This document shows, piece by piece, positions 45,141-57,723 of a stretch of DNA of 64,000 nt. The stretch comes from Melastoma dodecandrum. Taxonomy: Eukaryota; Streptophyta; Magnoliopsida; Myrtales; Melastomataceae. The notes under the pieces were generated by a model. It had not been told where the DNA came from. It searched no databases and worked only from the letters and a program-made list of their open reading frames with translations. A program made the position numbers and the translations under genes. Position 1 is the first letter of the stretch. Each line of letters starts with the position of its first letter. The stretch spans positions 8,556,001 to 8,620,000 of the forward strand of contig JARUPY010000538.1 of the NCBI GenBank assembly GCA_029817715.1, read 5' to 3'.

Positions 45141-47563
45141 TGATTGCAAAATTCGCTGCAAGTATGCAGATCGCAACAGGTAATATAGAGATTGTTCGCT
45201 CAATCCGCAAGTGCACGGGTCGAGTCAAGTAATATAGAGTAAATAAAGTGTCGATCATACGAGGAAACAGTGTAGGAAATCCTTTCTATCGTCCGGTCCC
45301 AACGTTTTCAATGTCAACCTGAGAATAATGAGAATTGTAACTAAAACTAAAAACGAAAGCAAGTAAATAAAGTAAAGGCAAGTGAAATCAATTAACAAAA
45401 ACCTAGGACTATGAATCCCTCAATTGTTTCATTACTGTCCCGTGTCTCCCTTCTTCCTATCTCAATTCCGTGTTCGTTTACTAACCGAAATCTATAGTTA
45501 TCGTGCTCCTCTCGAAGTCCGCTGAACTACCTAAATAACCAATCCCTATCTCTAGGCTCACGATTAATTTGATGCATTAAGTCCCAATTTTCCTTGGTTG
45601 CCTTCGGTGTATATCTCTATACCATCTTAAGTTCGCTCGCTCTCACAACACAAACCAGGCTACTTTCACCACTACTTCTTCTCTTAAGATCCTCTCCCGA
45701 GCTCACTCAAGCACAAGCGATCAATACGAACGTCGGCCACCTAGATGCCAGCATTAAGAACAAGTGAGGTAAATAAACGAAACACAAAACAAGATAGTTC
45801 AAAGGAATTCACTGAGAATGTAACTCCACAACCGAGTTCATCATATTCCTAGAAAACAGATTTAGTTCATGTTAAAAATAATCAACACAAAACTAAAGAA
45901 ACGGAAAACATCCTAAACGTCGCCCGAAGCTTTGTCGAATGTCTTTGTGTGTGGCTCGGCGTGATCGTTCCCGACACACCCCTCTCCCTCAAGCAAGTCG
46001 TCCTTTTGATGCCTCTAGGGGTTGCAACCCTAGGAAATCTTCAAAATCTGGAAGGTAGAGAGAATCTAGGAAATAAAATATTTCCTCGCGTCTGTACATG
46101 CAGCTGCACGAAAATCTGGTGCAACTGCATCAAACAATCTGTCCAATTTATGTCCAACCTTTACCCCAATCTAAGTAATATACTCATAAATTATCATATA
46201 CCTCAACGATTTAGCTCAATATCGCGCAATTAGAGGGATGAGATTATATATTTTTAACAAGTTAACAGAGATGAGTAGAGTTATCGTTCCCACGAGAATA
46301 GCAAACATAACCTTTTAGCATACACAATTATAATTCTTATGTAGCCAAGCCACAAAAAGAAATTAGTTTAAAACTTTGAAAAGTAAATGAAAAGCAAAAA
46401 TAAAAGCAAAGAAATCAGAATTCAATCAGTCTTGAAATCCTAGGATCACGTATCCCCTCCTTGATTCGTTAAATCCCTTCACTCGCTTATCCCAAATTCA
46501 TATAAATTTTGTTTGCTAACCGGATTCTCATGTCCCTAAGTGCCTCTCCCGAGTTTACAAGGAACTATTCCAAACCACCATAAAACCTATATCCCTATAG
46601 TGAATTACGAAGGCAAGAAACACATTAAGAATCAATCCTTTAATGGTTACCTAGAAGTATATCTCCCGTTACTACTTACTAGGTAATTCGCTCCGGTGAT
46701 ATTAACCAAGGCTATTTCGTTCTTGTTCCCTCCTAAAATTCATCTCTCGAGTTTAAATTAGGATAACAAATCAGTACAATTCATTGATCAGATAAATTGC
46801 ATGCACTAAGAACAAACGAAATTCAACTACACAATTCGATTCAACATAATCCTAGCAAAGAAAGTTTCGCCAAGCATCGTTTTCGGAACACAAATCAAAG
46901 AAAAGAAAAGCATCCTAAACGATAGTCTAACTCCTTTGCACTCCTCGATGATAAAATTGGTCCCTCTCCCTTCTAAATTCACTTTGATGCTCTTTACATG
47001 GTTAGGGTAAATCTCGAAAGATTAGGAAATCTTCTAGAAATATTTCAGAAAATCTTCTCGCCTCGTGTGGCCACACTGATCATTCTGTGCCTCTCGTACA
47101 ATATCTCTTTTCTTTTTAATACTCTTGGCAACGATTCCAACCATGCTCCTGAGATCTCCCATATCTTTCCATGACAACCACCGATCAATGGTATCGCCCA
47201 TTAACCTTTACCTGTAGAGGTTTCTTCGTTCCCTCAGTTGACTGTTGCTCCATCTATTTGTGTCGCCTAGAGACATTTGTCGCCTTGTAGTTGTTTCTCC
47301 CGCAAGCTTTCGCCTGTCGTTTTTCTGCAGCTTCCCACTAAAAGGCCTTGCCTTCCTCTATCAAGATATCTTATTAAACATGATTGTTACGTCATATCGA
47401 TCACTTCACCTGCAATGCAAACCACGAAATCCGAAAGTACCCATGCGACACGACTAAACGAGAATGACATGCAAACTAACTACATGTGCATACAAATATG
47501 GGATGTCTAACACTAATTAGGCTCGTAAATGTGACATATAACTCTAATTTCTTAAAGTTAACA
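45141..47563 (-). repeat. Athila 3' LTR, split by a solo LTR
   Basis: Parts 45141-45192 and 46268-47563, about 1.34 kb without the insert. Starts TGATTGCAAAATTCGC and ends CTTAAAGTTAACA, matching the 5' LTR ends base for base in length. No gene inside. Confidence 0.85.
45188..46272. mobile_element. Solo LTR (1,075 bp) with GAGAT target duplication
   Basis: Element 45193-46267 starts TGTTCGCTCAATCCGC and ends AAGTTAACA, flanked by GAGAT at 45188-45192 and 46268-46272. It is the longer sister of 4737-5579. No coding sequence. Confidence 0.9.
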
Positions 47564-47575
47564 CACCCCAAACCT
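47564..47575 (-). other. Athila polypurine tract
   Basis: Minus strand AGGTTTGGGGTG directly before the LTR start TGTTAACTTTAAG. Confidence 0.8.
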
Positions 47576-48889
47576 AAATTTTGCTAGTCACGAGCAAAGA
47601 TAAGAAAATAAAACTCAAAAGACACTCCTTGTCAAACCCAAGTCACTCAAACGTGGAAACACCTTTTAGAGCATTCTCAGAAATGGTCGCATCCTTCCCT
47701 CGGATCTAGATTCCATTCACTACCTAGCATGCTCACTTAAAAGCTTTAAAAACACAATATCTTCGTCCCAGCAAGTTACACACTCAACATTAGCAAGTCT
47801 ACATTCAAATAGCTCATGTCAGCCAGTAACTTGCAATGATCACCACAAACATCTTTATATACTCATCAAAGGTTTTTCAACTTTTTACAACCATTACTTC
47901 TTTTTTTTTCAGGTTGCACGACTCTAAAAGTATCATCTAATCCAGGCAAAAGCTCATGTAGCAAGCACTACATCAATGACTCCCGATTCAGTTGAACCAA
48001 GGGATTAGGTGATAAGGCACCCCTTGGATCAAACACTCAAGCTAGCACGGAAGACTCACACCGCAAGTACTTATTCAGGCTATCTCTTTTTTCTCTCTTT
48101 TTTTTAATACCTGAACATTGGTACCCAGAGCCTTGGAAACCTCATTATTTATTTTTTCTTTTCAGCACATACACCACAGACTTCATTTCAAGAGATAATT
48201 CAAGCTACTCTACTCGTCACGAGCTACCTTGTATTCTAAGGAGATGTAACCTGTTGCCGCTAAGCTCGCTTCCTAGTAGGAGATCTTTTTCAAAATTCGA
48301 CAAAAAATTTAGCACAATAGGCAAATAGTTTCATCTTTCCATACGTTAAGAATGCAAAACTTAAGCTCATCACCGAATAGAGACATTTCCTCTTCGAATT
48401 TCTAAGCTTCGCTGTGGTGTAACGACACAAAAGATCAACAAAATTTGACCTACACAAGACCCACCCTAGGTAGACACCATTTTCAAACTCAACACAACAC
48501 AACGCCACACCCCCAAACATAAACAGAGCAACGTCCTCGGTGCGAAAGAAAGTATGAGTAGGAATGAGTTTACCAGGATAATTTGGTATGGGGCTCGGTG
48601 GTAACCTAAAATTGGGAGAGCGATGCGCCAATGTTGTTGCCGCCCGACTGCCTTGGGAAAGACCTGCAAAATAGATCAAATTTATTAGGTCCAGAAAGGA
48701 AAAGCATGTCGTCATTTTTATGTTATTTTTTTATTCCGCACAGCAGCACGAACTTTCTCCTTGATTTAGTCTTGCATTGCCTGATGTCTTTCACCCCTAA
48801 ACATGACAATTGAAGAAACTAAATTGAAATATTAACTAAAAGAAAATGAATTACACCTAAGAAAACGAAAAATGAAAAGGAGCTTGAGT
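47576..48889 (-). other. Athila 3' region, no clear env-like ORF
   Basis: Athila elements often carry an env-like ORF between integrase and 3' LTR. Here only a 141-aa open frame (48715-48290) with several hydrophobic stretches is present, and I do not recognise it. Polypyrimidine runs lie near 47895 and 48085-48110. The region also contains many isolated stops. Confidence 0.5.
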
Positions 48890-50600
48890 TGCCTCCCAAG
48901 AAGCGCTTGGATTTACGTCATCGGCTTGACGATCCCGAGTAATCACGTTTCGCTCATCAACAGTGTCGTATGGCTTTGGTCGTCACATCCTCCCAAATAA
49001 TGCTTCACCCTGCTTGCATTCACTTTGAACTTACCTTGATCATTCAACCTCTCTAATTCTATGGAAACACTTGGGTAATCTTGAACGGCCTTGACCAACG
49101 AGATTTCAACTTACCAGGAAACAATTTTAAACGTGAGTTAAAAAGCAAAATGTCGGTCATGCCATTTCTTCGTTTTCTCTTTATAGATCGTAGAACTCTC
49201 GTATGCATCCAGTCGGAAATCTTCAAGGTCATCGAGTTGAACTAACCTTTATTCCCTTGCAATTTCAAGATCCATATTAAGCTTCTTAACAGCCCAAAAT
49301 GCTTTGTGCTCTCGTTCAACTGGCAAGTGACAAGCTTTCCGTAAACCAATCTGTACGGTGAAGTCCTAATTGGTGTCTTGTATGCCGTTCTATAAGCTCA
49401 TAAGGCGTCATCCAATTTTATCGATTAATCCTTCTGATTTGGGCTGACCGTCTTTTCCAATATCCTTTTGATTTCTCTGTTGGATACCTCGACTTGGCCA
49501 CTCGTCTGAGGATGATAAGCCAAGGCTATCTTGTGTTTCACGCTATACTTCTTCATGAGGGCATTAAACTTGGCATTGCAAAAGTGTGAACCTCCGTCAC
49601 TTATTATTGCACATGGTGTCTCGAATCATGTGAATATCTGCTTTAGAAACTTCACAACTGCACTAGCATCGTTAATAGGCAAGGCAATAACTTCTACCCA
49701 TTTCGACACATAATCCACAGCTACATGAATATATCGGTTTCTAAATGATTCAACGAATGGTCCAATGAAACCAATCCCCCATACGTCAAAAATTTCGACC
49801 TCTAAAATATTTTTGAAAGGCATTTCATCGCGGCGAGATATATTACCAACATGTTGACAGCGATCACAATGAGTTACAAATTATTGTGCATCCTTAAATA
49901 ATGAAGGCTAGAAGAAACCTGATTGAAGAACCTTCACCGCTGTTTTGTGGCCACCGTGGTGCCCACCACAAGGCGATGCGTGGCACTGTTCCAAGATCTG
50001 CTTCATTTCTTCCTCTGGCACACATCTTCGAATGATCTGATCTGCACACTTTTTGAATAAAAGAGGTTCATCCCAAAAGTAATATTTAACATCATGTAAA
50101 AACCTCTTGCTTTGTTGGTATGACTGATATGGTGGTAAGATATTAGCCAGAATGTAGTTCACGTATTTAGCATACCATGGTGTGGCCACATCAACCCCAA
50201 ACAGTTGTTCGTCAGGAAAGACATCATTTGTAAATGTTCCGTCTTGGATCCTGTTGTCGTGTCCAAACCTTGATAAATGGTCCGTCCCTTTCCTGTCCAC
50301 AATCTCAAGATCGAATTCTTAAAGCAATAAAACCCATCGGATTAGTCGCGGTTTTGCACTAGCCTTATTGTTGCATGGTCACTGTGTACAATGACATTCG
50401 ATCTAATAAGATAAGATCTGAATTTATCAAAAGCGTGAACTATTACTAACATTTCTTTCTCCGTGATTGTGTAGTTTACCTGTGCACTATCCAAGGTTTT
50501 ACTTGAATAATATATTGCATGGAATACCTTATCTTTCTTTTGACCAAGGACAGCTCCCACAACAAAGTCACTTGCCTCACACAATAGCTCAAAAGGCATT
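48890..50600 (-). pseudogene. Athila RNase H and integrase
   Basis: RNase H: 50599-50342, with MPFELLCEASDFVVGAVLGQ (the first acidic residue appears as CEAS instead of CDAS), TEKEM (catalytic Glu) and a VHSDHATIR end. Integrase: 50300-49908 with a zinc domain ending HASPCGGHHGGHKTA; core near 49823-49380 with IGFIGPF (where family members have MDFMGPF, so the first Asp appears replaced by Gly), [18 protein letters not shown] (second Asp) and [12 protein letters not shown] (Glu); C-terminal part to about 48890 ending near GKFKVNASRVKHY. Loss of acidic residues and stops indicate an inactive copy. Confidence 0.8.
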
Positions 50601-50749
50601 GACCAATTTGGTGCAACATTAGTTGGTGTAGAAACTAACCTCTTTTTGAGCTCTAAGAATGCCTCATAAACTTTCTATAAAAACCTGCATGGCCAAGAAA
50701 ACTCCGCATTCCCTTCACAGATGAAGGCGATGGCAAGCGTTTAATTGTT

Positions 50750-51400
50750 TCCACCTTAGCTTTGTTTCCACCTTAGCTTCGAATTTCTGTGGCCTAAAAC
50801 AATTCTTTCACAAACCATAATGTAACATTTCTCCAAATCGAGAACAAGATTAGTTTCTTCACATCGAGTAAGCACTGCAGACAAATTATCATGGCAATTC
50901 TCGAAAGATAATCCAAAAATAGAGAAATCGTCTATAAATACCTCAATACTTTGTTCGATCATATCAAAGAAAATTGCAAACATGCACCTTTGGAAAGTGG
51001 CTGGTGCGTTATACAATCCGAACGGCATCCGGCAGGAGGCGAAAGTTGCATAAGGGCAGGTGAAGGTTATCTTTTCCTGGTCTTCTAGTGCAATTGCGAT
51101 TTGATTGTAACCTGAATAGCCGGGAAGAAAAAAATAAAAACTTTTTCCCCCCAAAAGATCGGGCATCTGATCAATAAATGGTAAAGGGAAATGATCTTTG
51201 CAGGTGGCTGCATTTAGTTTGTGATAATTCATGCAAACTTTCTAACTGGTGACTGCCCGCATTGGGATGAGCTCGTTCCTTTTGTTCTCCGCCACGGTCA
51301 AGCGACGTTTCTTTGGAACCCACTGAACCGCGCACACTCACGAACTGTCTGAGATGGGGTATATAATTCGTGCATCCGACCACTTTATTATTTCTTTTCT
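50750..51400 (-). pseudogene. Athila reverse transcriptase
   Basis: Frame change near 51240, then an open stretch 51232-50756 with MNYHKLNAATCKDHFPLPFI, GYSGYNQI, CRMPFGLYNAPATFQRCM and the catalytic FIDDFSIFG near 50935. The upstream frame carries KETSLDRGG-like decayed sequence where the VPKK block is expected. The rest of RT, to 50600, is shifted (frames around KVYEAFLELKKR). Confidence 0.85.
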
Positions 51401-52440
51401 TACCACCTCTTTCATATTCGGGTTGAGCCTCCTCTGTTGCTCGATCGATGCTTTCTTATTGTCTTCAAACCTGATTTTGTGCATGCATATCGCAGGGCTA
51501 GTTCCCTTAGTGTCTGCAATGTTCCATCCAAGAGTTGTTTTGTGTTCTTGAAGCACTTGCAACAGTCTCCCTTCCTGTTTGTTAGATAATGCAGCCGAAA
51601 TAATAACTGGAAGAGTACTAGATGAACCTAAGAACAAATACCTCAGATGCTTCGGTAGCGGTTTAAGTTCTAACTTCGGCACCTCTTCAATTGATGGTTC
51701 AGCCCGTGGCACATGATGTATATATGCAGCCTGCTCTGTCTCAGATTCATCACTCTCTGCTGCAATGCATTCTGATGCATCCTCTTGTGGCCACTCTTCA
51801 ATTGATGTAGCCATATATTTTTCAAACAAGTTTCCATACAAGATTTCATCATTCACGTCCACAATGATGCATTCATCAGTCTCGTTAGGCATACTCATGG
51901 CATTATAGATGTTAAAAGTTACCTCCTAATCATGGACATGCATGGTAAGCTCGCCCTTCTGTACGTCAATCAAAGTTCGTCCTGTGGCTAAGGAAGGTCT
52001 TCCCATATGATCGGAAGTCATAATCTAGAATGACGAAGTCAACTGGAAAAGTAAACTTATCGACCTTTACCAACATGTTTTCAATTATGCCATTTGGATA
52101 AGTGTAAGACCAATCACTAGTTGCAAAGTTAAGGATGTCGGTTTTTCCTCCCTGATGTTCAACTTCTCAACGACGGAAAATGACATCAAATTGATGCTTG
52201 CACCTAAATCACTGAGGCATAACATGAAAATTGAGTTCCAATGTAATAAGGGATAGTGAACTTACGTAGGTCCTTTAATTTTGGTGGTATCTTCTTTTGT
52301 AAAATGGCAGTGCACTAATTAGTAAGCAATAGTCTCATGCTCACCGATTCTTCTCTTTCTTGGCAACACCTCCTTCATAAACTTGGCATATTTGGGCATT
52401 TGCTCCAAAGCTTCCGCAAAGGGAATATCAATCTGCAACT
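51338..52440 (-). pseudogene. Athila protease region
   Basis: Aspartic protease domain near 52215-51970 with SDLGASINLM: the catalytic triad is DLG rather than DT/SG, as is usual for Athila (family knowledge). Then GRPSLATGRTLIDVQKGELTM in decayed frame near 52000, and an open frame 51898-51338 continuing to the pre-RT region (LPKHLRYLFLGSSSTLPVII, KTTLGWNIADTKG). Confidence 0.75.
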
Positions 52441-54060
52441 ACTTTAAAACATCTGGAAACTTTCCGAATTATTGCTCGTCAGTAGATTTTTTAATCCTTT
52501 GCGGAAAAGGAATTTTGGGTATAAATGGGGGTGTTGAGGTATGTACCTTTGTGGTTGCCACATCGGTCGACTCCTTATCATTTGTCTCGCCTCCTTTTTC
52601 GCTTGTTTTCTGCTTGCGGCGTTTCTCTCTGGCTTGTTCATTCTCTACCCCCACCTTCTCGAAGGCTTCTTCGAAGTCATGACCATTGCGAAGGGTAACA
52701 CCGTTGCAATACTCTCTTTTCGAATTTACCTCGTTGTTGCTAGGTAGAGTTCCGTGTGGTCTACTAGTAATTGAACTTGCAATCTGTCCAATAAGCACTT
52801 CCAATTGTTTAATGGACGTGGCATGGTCCTTCAGGATCATCTATGGACGTTTTTGAACCTCCTCTTGTTGTTTCCGGGTTTCTTCCTCACTGGCAAGCAA
52901 CCGGGATAGTAATTCATCAACGTTAGGCCTATTTTCACTTGCAGGTGGCTGTTTTATGGACATAAAACCAGGAGGCTAGCTCAAACTCGGTTGAATTGGT
53001 TCTTGTGGCCCTACATTGTTCCTCCATGAGAAGTTTGGGTGATTTCTCCATCCAGGGTTGTAGGAGTTGGAATATGGGTTGTTCCATGGATTGGATCCTA
53101 CATAAATTATCTTCAGCACTTCTCCCTAGTCCTCATCTATCTGCACATCAGAGTACATGCTATTAGATATCGGTTTTGTAGTTCGGAGAGCAGCAACTTC
53201 CCTTTTGAGCTTCTCAAGCTGGGCATTTGTGGATGTCACTGTGTCCATTTGATGCAGCCCGACGACTGCTCTTGTTGATGTTTTCCGCTGTCCATTATTG
53301 GCGATTTGTTCAAACAACTTCAAGGATTCCTCATGTGTCTTATTCATCAAAGTTCGTCCTACAGCAGAATCCACTGTGGATTGAAGCTGACCTGCCAAGC
53401 CATCGTAGAAGGTTTGCACAAGCAACCACTTCGAGATCTCGTGATGTGGACATAGACGTAGCAATTCTTTGAAACGCTCCCAAGCTCAATACATGGACTC
53501 TGTTGTATGTTGACGGAAGGTTGTAATCTCGTTTCTGATCCTTACAATTCGGCTCGGTGGGAAGTATTTGGCTAAGAATAGCTTCGAAAGATCCTCCCAT
53601 GATCAGACTGCATCTTCCAGTAAGGAATAAAGCCATGATCAAGCCTCGTCCCGTAATGAAAACGGAAACAATCACATTCCGACTGCCTCGGCTGACACTC
53701 CATTGCATCTAAACGTGTCGCATAAATCCTCAAAGCAAGTGAGGTGCCAGTGGGGGTCTTCGTTTGTCAAGCCTTCAAACTTGAGTTCTCAATCATGTGG
53801 AGTATGGATGGCTTGATCTCAAAATTCTGAGGCTAAATTGCTGGGCTAAGAAATCTGGAGGGCTAATGGAGAGTCAGTTGAGCAAAGTCCCGGATCGTCC
53901 TTCTCGGAGCTGGTGGATTAACTTCTCGAATCTTGTGGTTATAGCCATTGTTTTGATTTATGTATGCCATCATGCTCCGTTGACACCTTCTAAGTGCTTG
54001 AATTGTTCTCTCAATTTCAGAATTGAACGCAAACAAATCTTCGCTACGCGTCCGGCGCAT
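52440..54060 (-). pseudogene. Athila gag
   Basis: N-terminal piece 54060-53863 (MRRTRSEDLFAFNSEIERTI), decayed middle with a frame change near 53470-53500, open frame 53464-53126 (CPHHEISKWLLVQTFYDGLA, DSAVGRTLMNKTHEE), and C-terminal open frame 52840-52469 (GTLPSNNEVNSK, VTLRNG, FIPKIPFPQRI). The N-terminal start is not certain. The blocks are diagnostic of Athila gag. Confidence 0.8.
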
Positions 54061-54148
54061 ACACTGGAAAAAGAAAGAAAGAACGAAAAATTAAACGACT
54101 TGGTCAACACAAATTGCTTTCGTCGCAAGTAAAAGATTCAAAAATCTA

Positions 54149-54166
54149 TCCCCGACAATGGCGCCA
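54149..54166 (-). other. Athila primer binding site (tRNA-Asp)
   Basis: Plus-strand sequence TCCCCGACAATGGCGCCA equals the 3' end of tRNA-Asp (TCCCCGGCAACGGCGCCA) with two differences, six bases from the LTR at 54173. This orients the element to the minus strand. Confidence 0.9.
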
Positions 54167-54615
54167 AAAACTTGATCATAAAATTCACACACCGCAAGTA
54201 TACGGATTGCAACAAGTAATATAGAGATGAGTAGAGTTATCGTTCCAATGAAGGTAGCGAATCGAACCTTTTAGCATACACAATTGCAATTCTTATGTAG
54301 CCAGTCAATAAAAGAAATAAGTTTAAGACTTTGAAAAGAAAATGAAAAGCAAAAATCAAAGCAAAAAAATCGGAATTCAATCAATCGGAAAAGTATAGGA
54401 TCACGAATCCCCTCCTTGTTTCATTAAATCCTTTCACTCGTTTACCCCAAATTCATAATAATTTTGTTTATTAACCTGATTCTCATGTCCCTAAGTGTCT
54501 CTCCCGAGTTTACAAAGGACTTTTCCAAACCATCATAATACCTTTATCCCTAGAGTGAATTACGAAGGCAAGAAACGAATTAAGAATTAATCCTTTAATG
54601 GTTGCCTAGAAGTAT

Positions 54616-55840
54616 TCCAATGCTATCGTGTCTGAATTCCTCAGAAGTGTGTCAATTATTGAAACGGTATGTGTCTAGGGATATGCTTGCCTTTCTATTT
54701 CTAGCACACAAGTGTTCTAATAGGGAAAGTGTTTCAAATTTTGAGGATGCACGAGAATATGAACATGTAAGCATGACAACTTTACCTATGATGTTTGCTT
54801 TGACATTAAGGCCCTGTAGGGAAATATATGATGTATACTCATGTTCAATGGGAGAAAATTTTAACTTGGAACGATACTTTTCTTTGTCTGTTACCTAACG
54901 ACGCTCGTTCGTTGCCCCAGTTAAAGCATATGCGAAGGAATGTAGCATTGACTAGTCTCAAATTTCATATGTCTTGAATTAGAACGATACTTTTCTTTAC
55001 CGGTTACCTAACAACGCTCGATCGTTGCCCTAGTTAAAACGTCGGTCATCTAATGACATTTGATCATTGCCCCAGTTGAAGCACCATTTATTTATCATGG
55101 CTTGTGAACCTCGTAAGTTGAGTACTTTTTGTCGGTCTTTTTCTTAGTTCGATGATCCTGCAATGTTTTTTTCGACTTGATGACCAAACGACACTTAGTG
55201 GGGCTCCAATTAAAGAATATGCGCCAAAAGATAGTTGTGATTAGTATTAGTTTCATGTATTTAAAGTTGGGACGATACTTTCCTTTACCGATTACCTACA
55301 ATGCTTGATCGTTGCCCCGGTTAGAGCATCTTCTGTGTAGCGTCTAAATTTTCGTTTATGACCGTTATAACCATTTAGTGATTCAGCGTTGTGGACAAAG
55401 CAGCCTGTAAGATATAATATTTCAAAAGTGTCATAAAAATGAAAGAAAAAGAAGAAGAAGAAGAAACTAGAGGCGTTAGGCATCGGTGAGCTTGGAACAG
55501 CTATGAATTGCCCCAAAGAATGCTCATTTTCGTCATACGCCTAACATTGTTCCCTTCACACTTCAACAAGATAACTCCTAATATACCGTGTTATCACATA
55601 TTTGGACTACCTTGCTAGTCCACGATAAGAATGTAGCAAGGTGACTCGACCTAAGCAAAGCCGCGTTCGTGTGTCCACAAGTCGAACACAATAAACTCGA
55701 CAAAATTCAAATTACGAAAAAAAGCTAAAATTCAAAGTAAATGTGAGGGAAAAGTCGGAACAGTTCGCCCTTCAACTGGTGTAGTGGTTACTCTGACTAA
55801 GTAGCAGGAGAAAGGGGTGGAAGCTCTGCCCCGAAATCAT
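54616..55840. other. Foreign segment inside Athila LTR, left part
   Basis: No coding call. It contains three diverged copies of a module starting ACGATACTTT(T/C)CTTT and running to TTGCCC(C/T)(A/G)GTTA (54871, 54984, 55272), plus a partial one near 55045. A tract of AGAAGAAGA lies near 55450. An A-box-like TGGTGTAGTGG lies at 55777 without a matching B box. Confidence 0.5.
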
Positions 55841-56873
55841 TTGCTATCACAATTTGGAGGGTTGATCGGGGTCTCGAAAATTATTATCTTGTTGTCGAGC
55901 AACGACTATATTTTGAATCGCAGCGCGACACAGTTCCTCATGTCATGACCAATGCCACTTGAATGACAGTGACAGACTGCATTTAGATTGTAGCTACGAG
56001 AAGACGGGTTGACCTTTGCTGGGGGAATGGGCGTGTGTAACCCATTTCATGCAAGCGGTGATACATGACATCTAAAGGATCAGGAATTAGAGTTAGATCT
56101 ATAATTCTCCTGTACGATTTAACTGTCTGATTGACATTGCGCTGTGCTTTAGGAATTTGGCTCTGCTCTTGTATGGTTATGAGTCTTCTATCTGCATTTG
56201 GGTTTGGAAGAGTAGTTGATGGTCGATTTACCTTTGGACTTGAATTTGCAGATGCATAAGCTTTGGTATTCTGCTATATATTTGCGGACATCTCACCCCT
56301 TCCTTTTCCGCGCAACATTGGCTTACCATTTGAGCTGACAGAAATGAGACCGTCCCTTATAGCATTGCCAACTGTTCCGCGTTTAGTACAACTTGACTGA
56401 ACGAAGAGCAACGTTGTGTGAACATGTATTGATAGAAGTCCTTAGGGAGGAGGCGAAGAAACTCATCCACAAGTTTTCTCTCTTTTCGTGGAGGCAGTAT
56501 TTGTAATGCCTTCTCACGTACTCGACGAGCGAAATCCTTTATAGACTCGTTGCGATGTTTCTCAACCTTACGAAGATCCGATATAGTGGACGTCATCTCA
56601 AAATTGAAACTGTAATGATTTAGAAAGTCTTGTGCCAGTTCCTTGAATGGTAGGTACTTGGAGGTGTCCAAAGACGGATAACTGTGTAGTGCAGAACCGG
56701 TGAGGCTTTCCTAAAAGAGAGCTACTTGGAGCAAGTCATCCTTGGGGTAAATGGACATTTTGTGGAGAGAATGTTTCAGGTGCATTTTTGGACAACTAAT
56801 CCCCCCGAATTTCTCGAAATCTGGTAGCTTGAACTTGTGAGGTACTGAAATCTACGGAACTTGGATGTCATAG
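55840..56873 (-). pseudogene. Tat-type gag fragment
   Basis: Minus strand gag core. Upstream decayed start near 56860-56680 (KFKLPDFEKFGG); open frame 56671-56357 with MDTSKYLPFKELAQDFLNHY, RNESIKDFARRVREKA and LVDEFLRLLPKDFYQYMF; a Cys/His-rich piece near 55975-55920 (CHCHSSGIGHDMRNC) that fits a gag zinc finger. No start, protease or LTR accompanies it, so it is a fragment. Confidence 0.75.
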
Positions 56874-57723
56874 GTTTAAATTAGGATAACAAATCAATTC
56901 AATTCATTGATTAGATAAATTGCATGCATTGAGAACAAACAAAATAAATAAACATCCAAAGCACGAATTTATTCTAAAACGAGTTACAGAAATTTAACTA
57001 CACAATTCGGTTCAACATAATCCTAGCAAAGAAAGTTTAGCCAAGCATCATTTTCGGAACACAAATCAAAGAAAAGAAAAGCATCCTAAATGATAGTCTA
57101 ACTCCCTTGCTCTCCTCGATGATAAAATTCGTCCCTCTTCCTTCTAAATTCACTTTGAAGCTCTTTATATGGTTAGGGTAAATCTCGAAAGATTAGAAAA
57201 TCTTCTAGAAATATTCATAAAAATCTTCTCGTCGCGGGTGGCCACACTGATCATTTTGTGCAAGTATGTGCCTCTCGTAGAATATCTCTTTTCCTTTTTA
57301 ATACTCTTGGTAATTATTTCCTTCCATGCTCCTGAGATCTCCCATATCTTTCTGTGACAACCACCGATCAACGATATCGCCCATTACCCTTCACCTGTAG
57401 AGGTTTCTTCGTTCGCTCAGTTGACTGTCGCATTGTCTATTTGTGTCGCCTGGTGACCTTTGTCGCCTTCGTCTGTCGTGTTTTTGCAGCATCCCACTAA
57501 AAGGCCTTGCCTTCCTCTATCAATATATTAAACATGATTATTGCGTCGTATCGACCACTTCACCTGCAATGTAAACCACAAAATATGAAAGTGCCCTTGT
57601 GACATGACTAAAAAAAAAATAACATGTAAACTAGCTACATGTGCATGCAAATATGGGATATCTAACACTAGTTAGCCTCGTATATGTGAAATATAACTCT
57701 AATTTCTTATAATTATGAGTTAA

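Larger units (their letters stand above)
45141..57718 (-). mobile_element. Athila Ty3/gypsy element with nested inserts
   Basis: Minus strand, flanked by a perfect GTTAA duplication (45136-45140, 57719-57723). 5' LTR at 54173-57718 (split), tRNA-Asp primer site 54149-54166, gag, protease, RT, RNase H, integrase (54060 down to 48890), polypurine tract 47564-47575, 3' LTR 45141-47563 (split). The primer site, the gag tail with LPSNNEVN and VTLRNG, and a protease reading DLGA are Athila hallmarks. It inserted in the 3' region of the host Tat element. Coding parts have multiple stops. Confidence 0.9.
54173..57718 (-). repeat. Athila 5' LTR, split by a Tat gag fragment
   Basis: Parts 54173-54615 and 56874-57718. 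Compared with the 3' LTR, the segment equivalent to about 46661-46751 (roughly 90 bp) is missing at the break. The end CTTATAATTATGA aligns with CTTAAAGTTAACA of the partner. The inserted 2.26 kb has no LTR ends. Confidence 0.85.

Noticed and set aside
48290..48715. Athila env-like protein
   Set aside because: Only 141 aa, no clear signal peptide and transmembrane arrangement, and no similarity I can name.
55763..55840. tRNA gene or tRNA-derived SINE (TGGTGTAGTGG A-box-like)
   Set aside because: No acceptable B box (GGTTCGANTCC) follows and no cloverleaf can be drawn.
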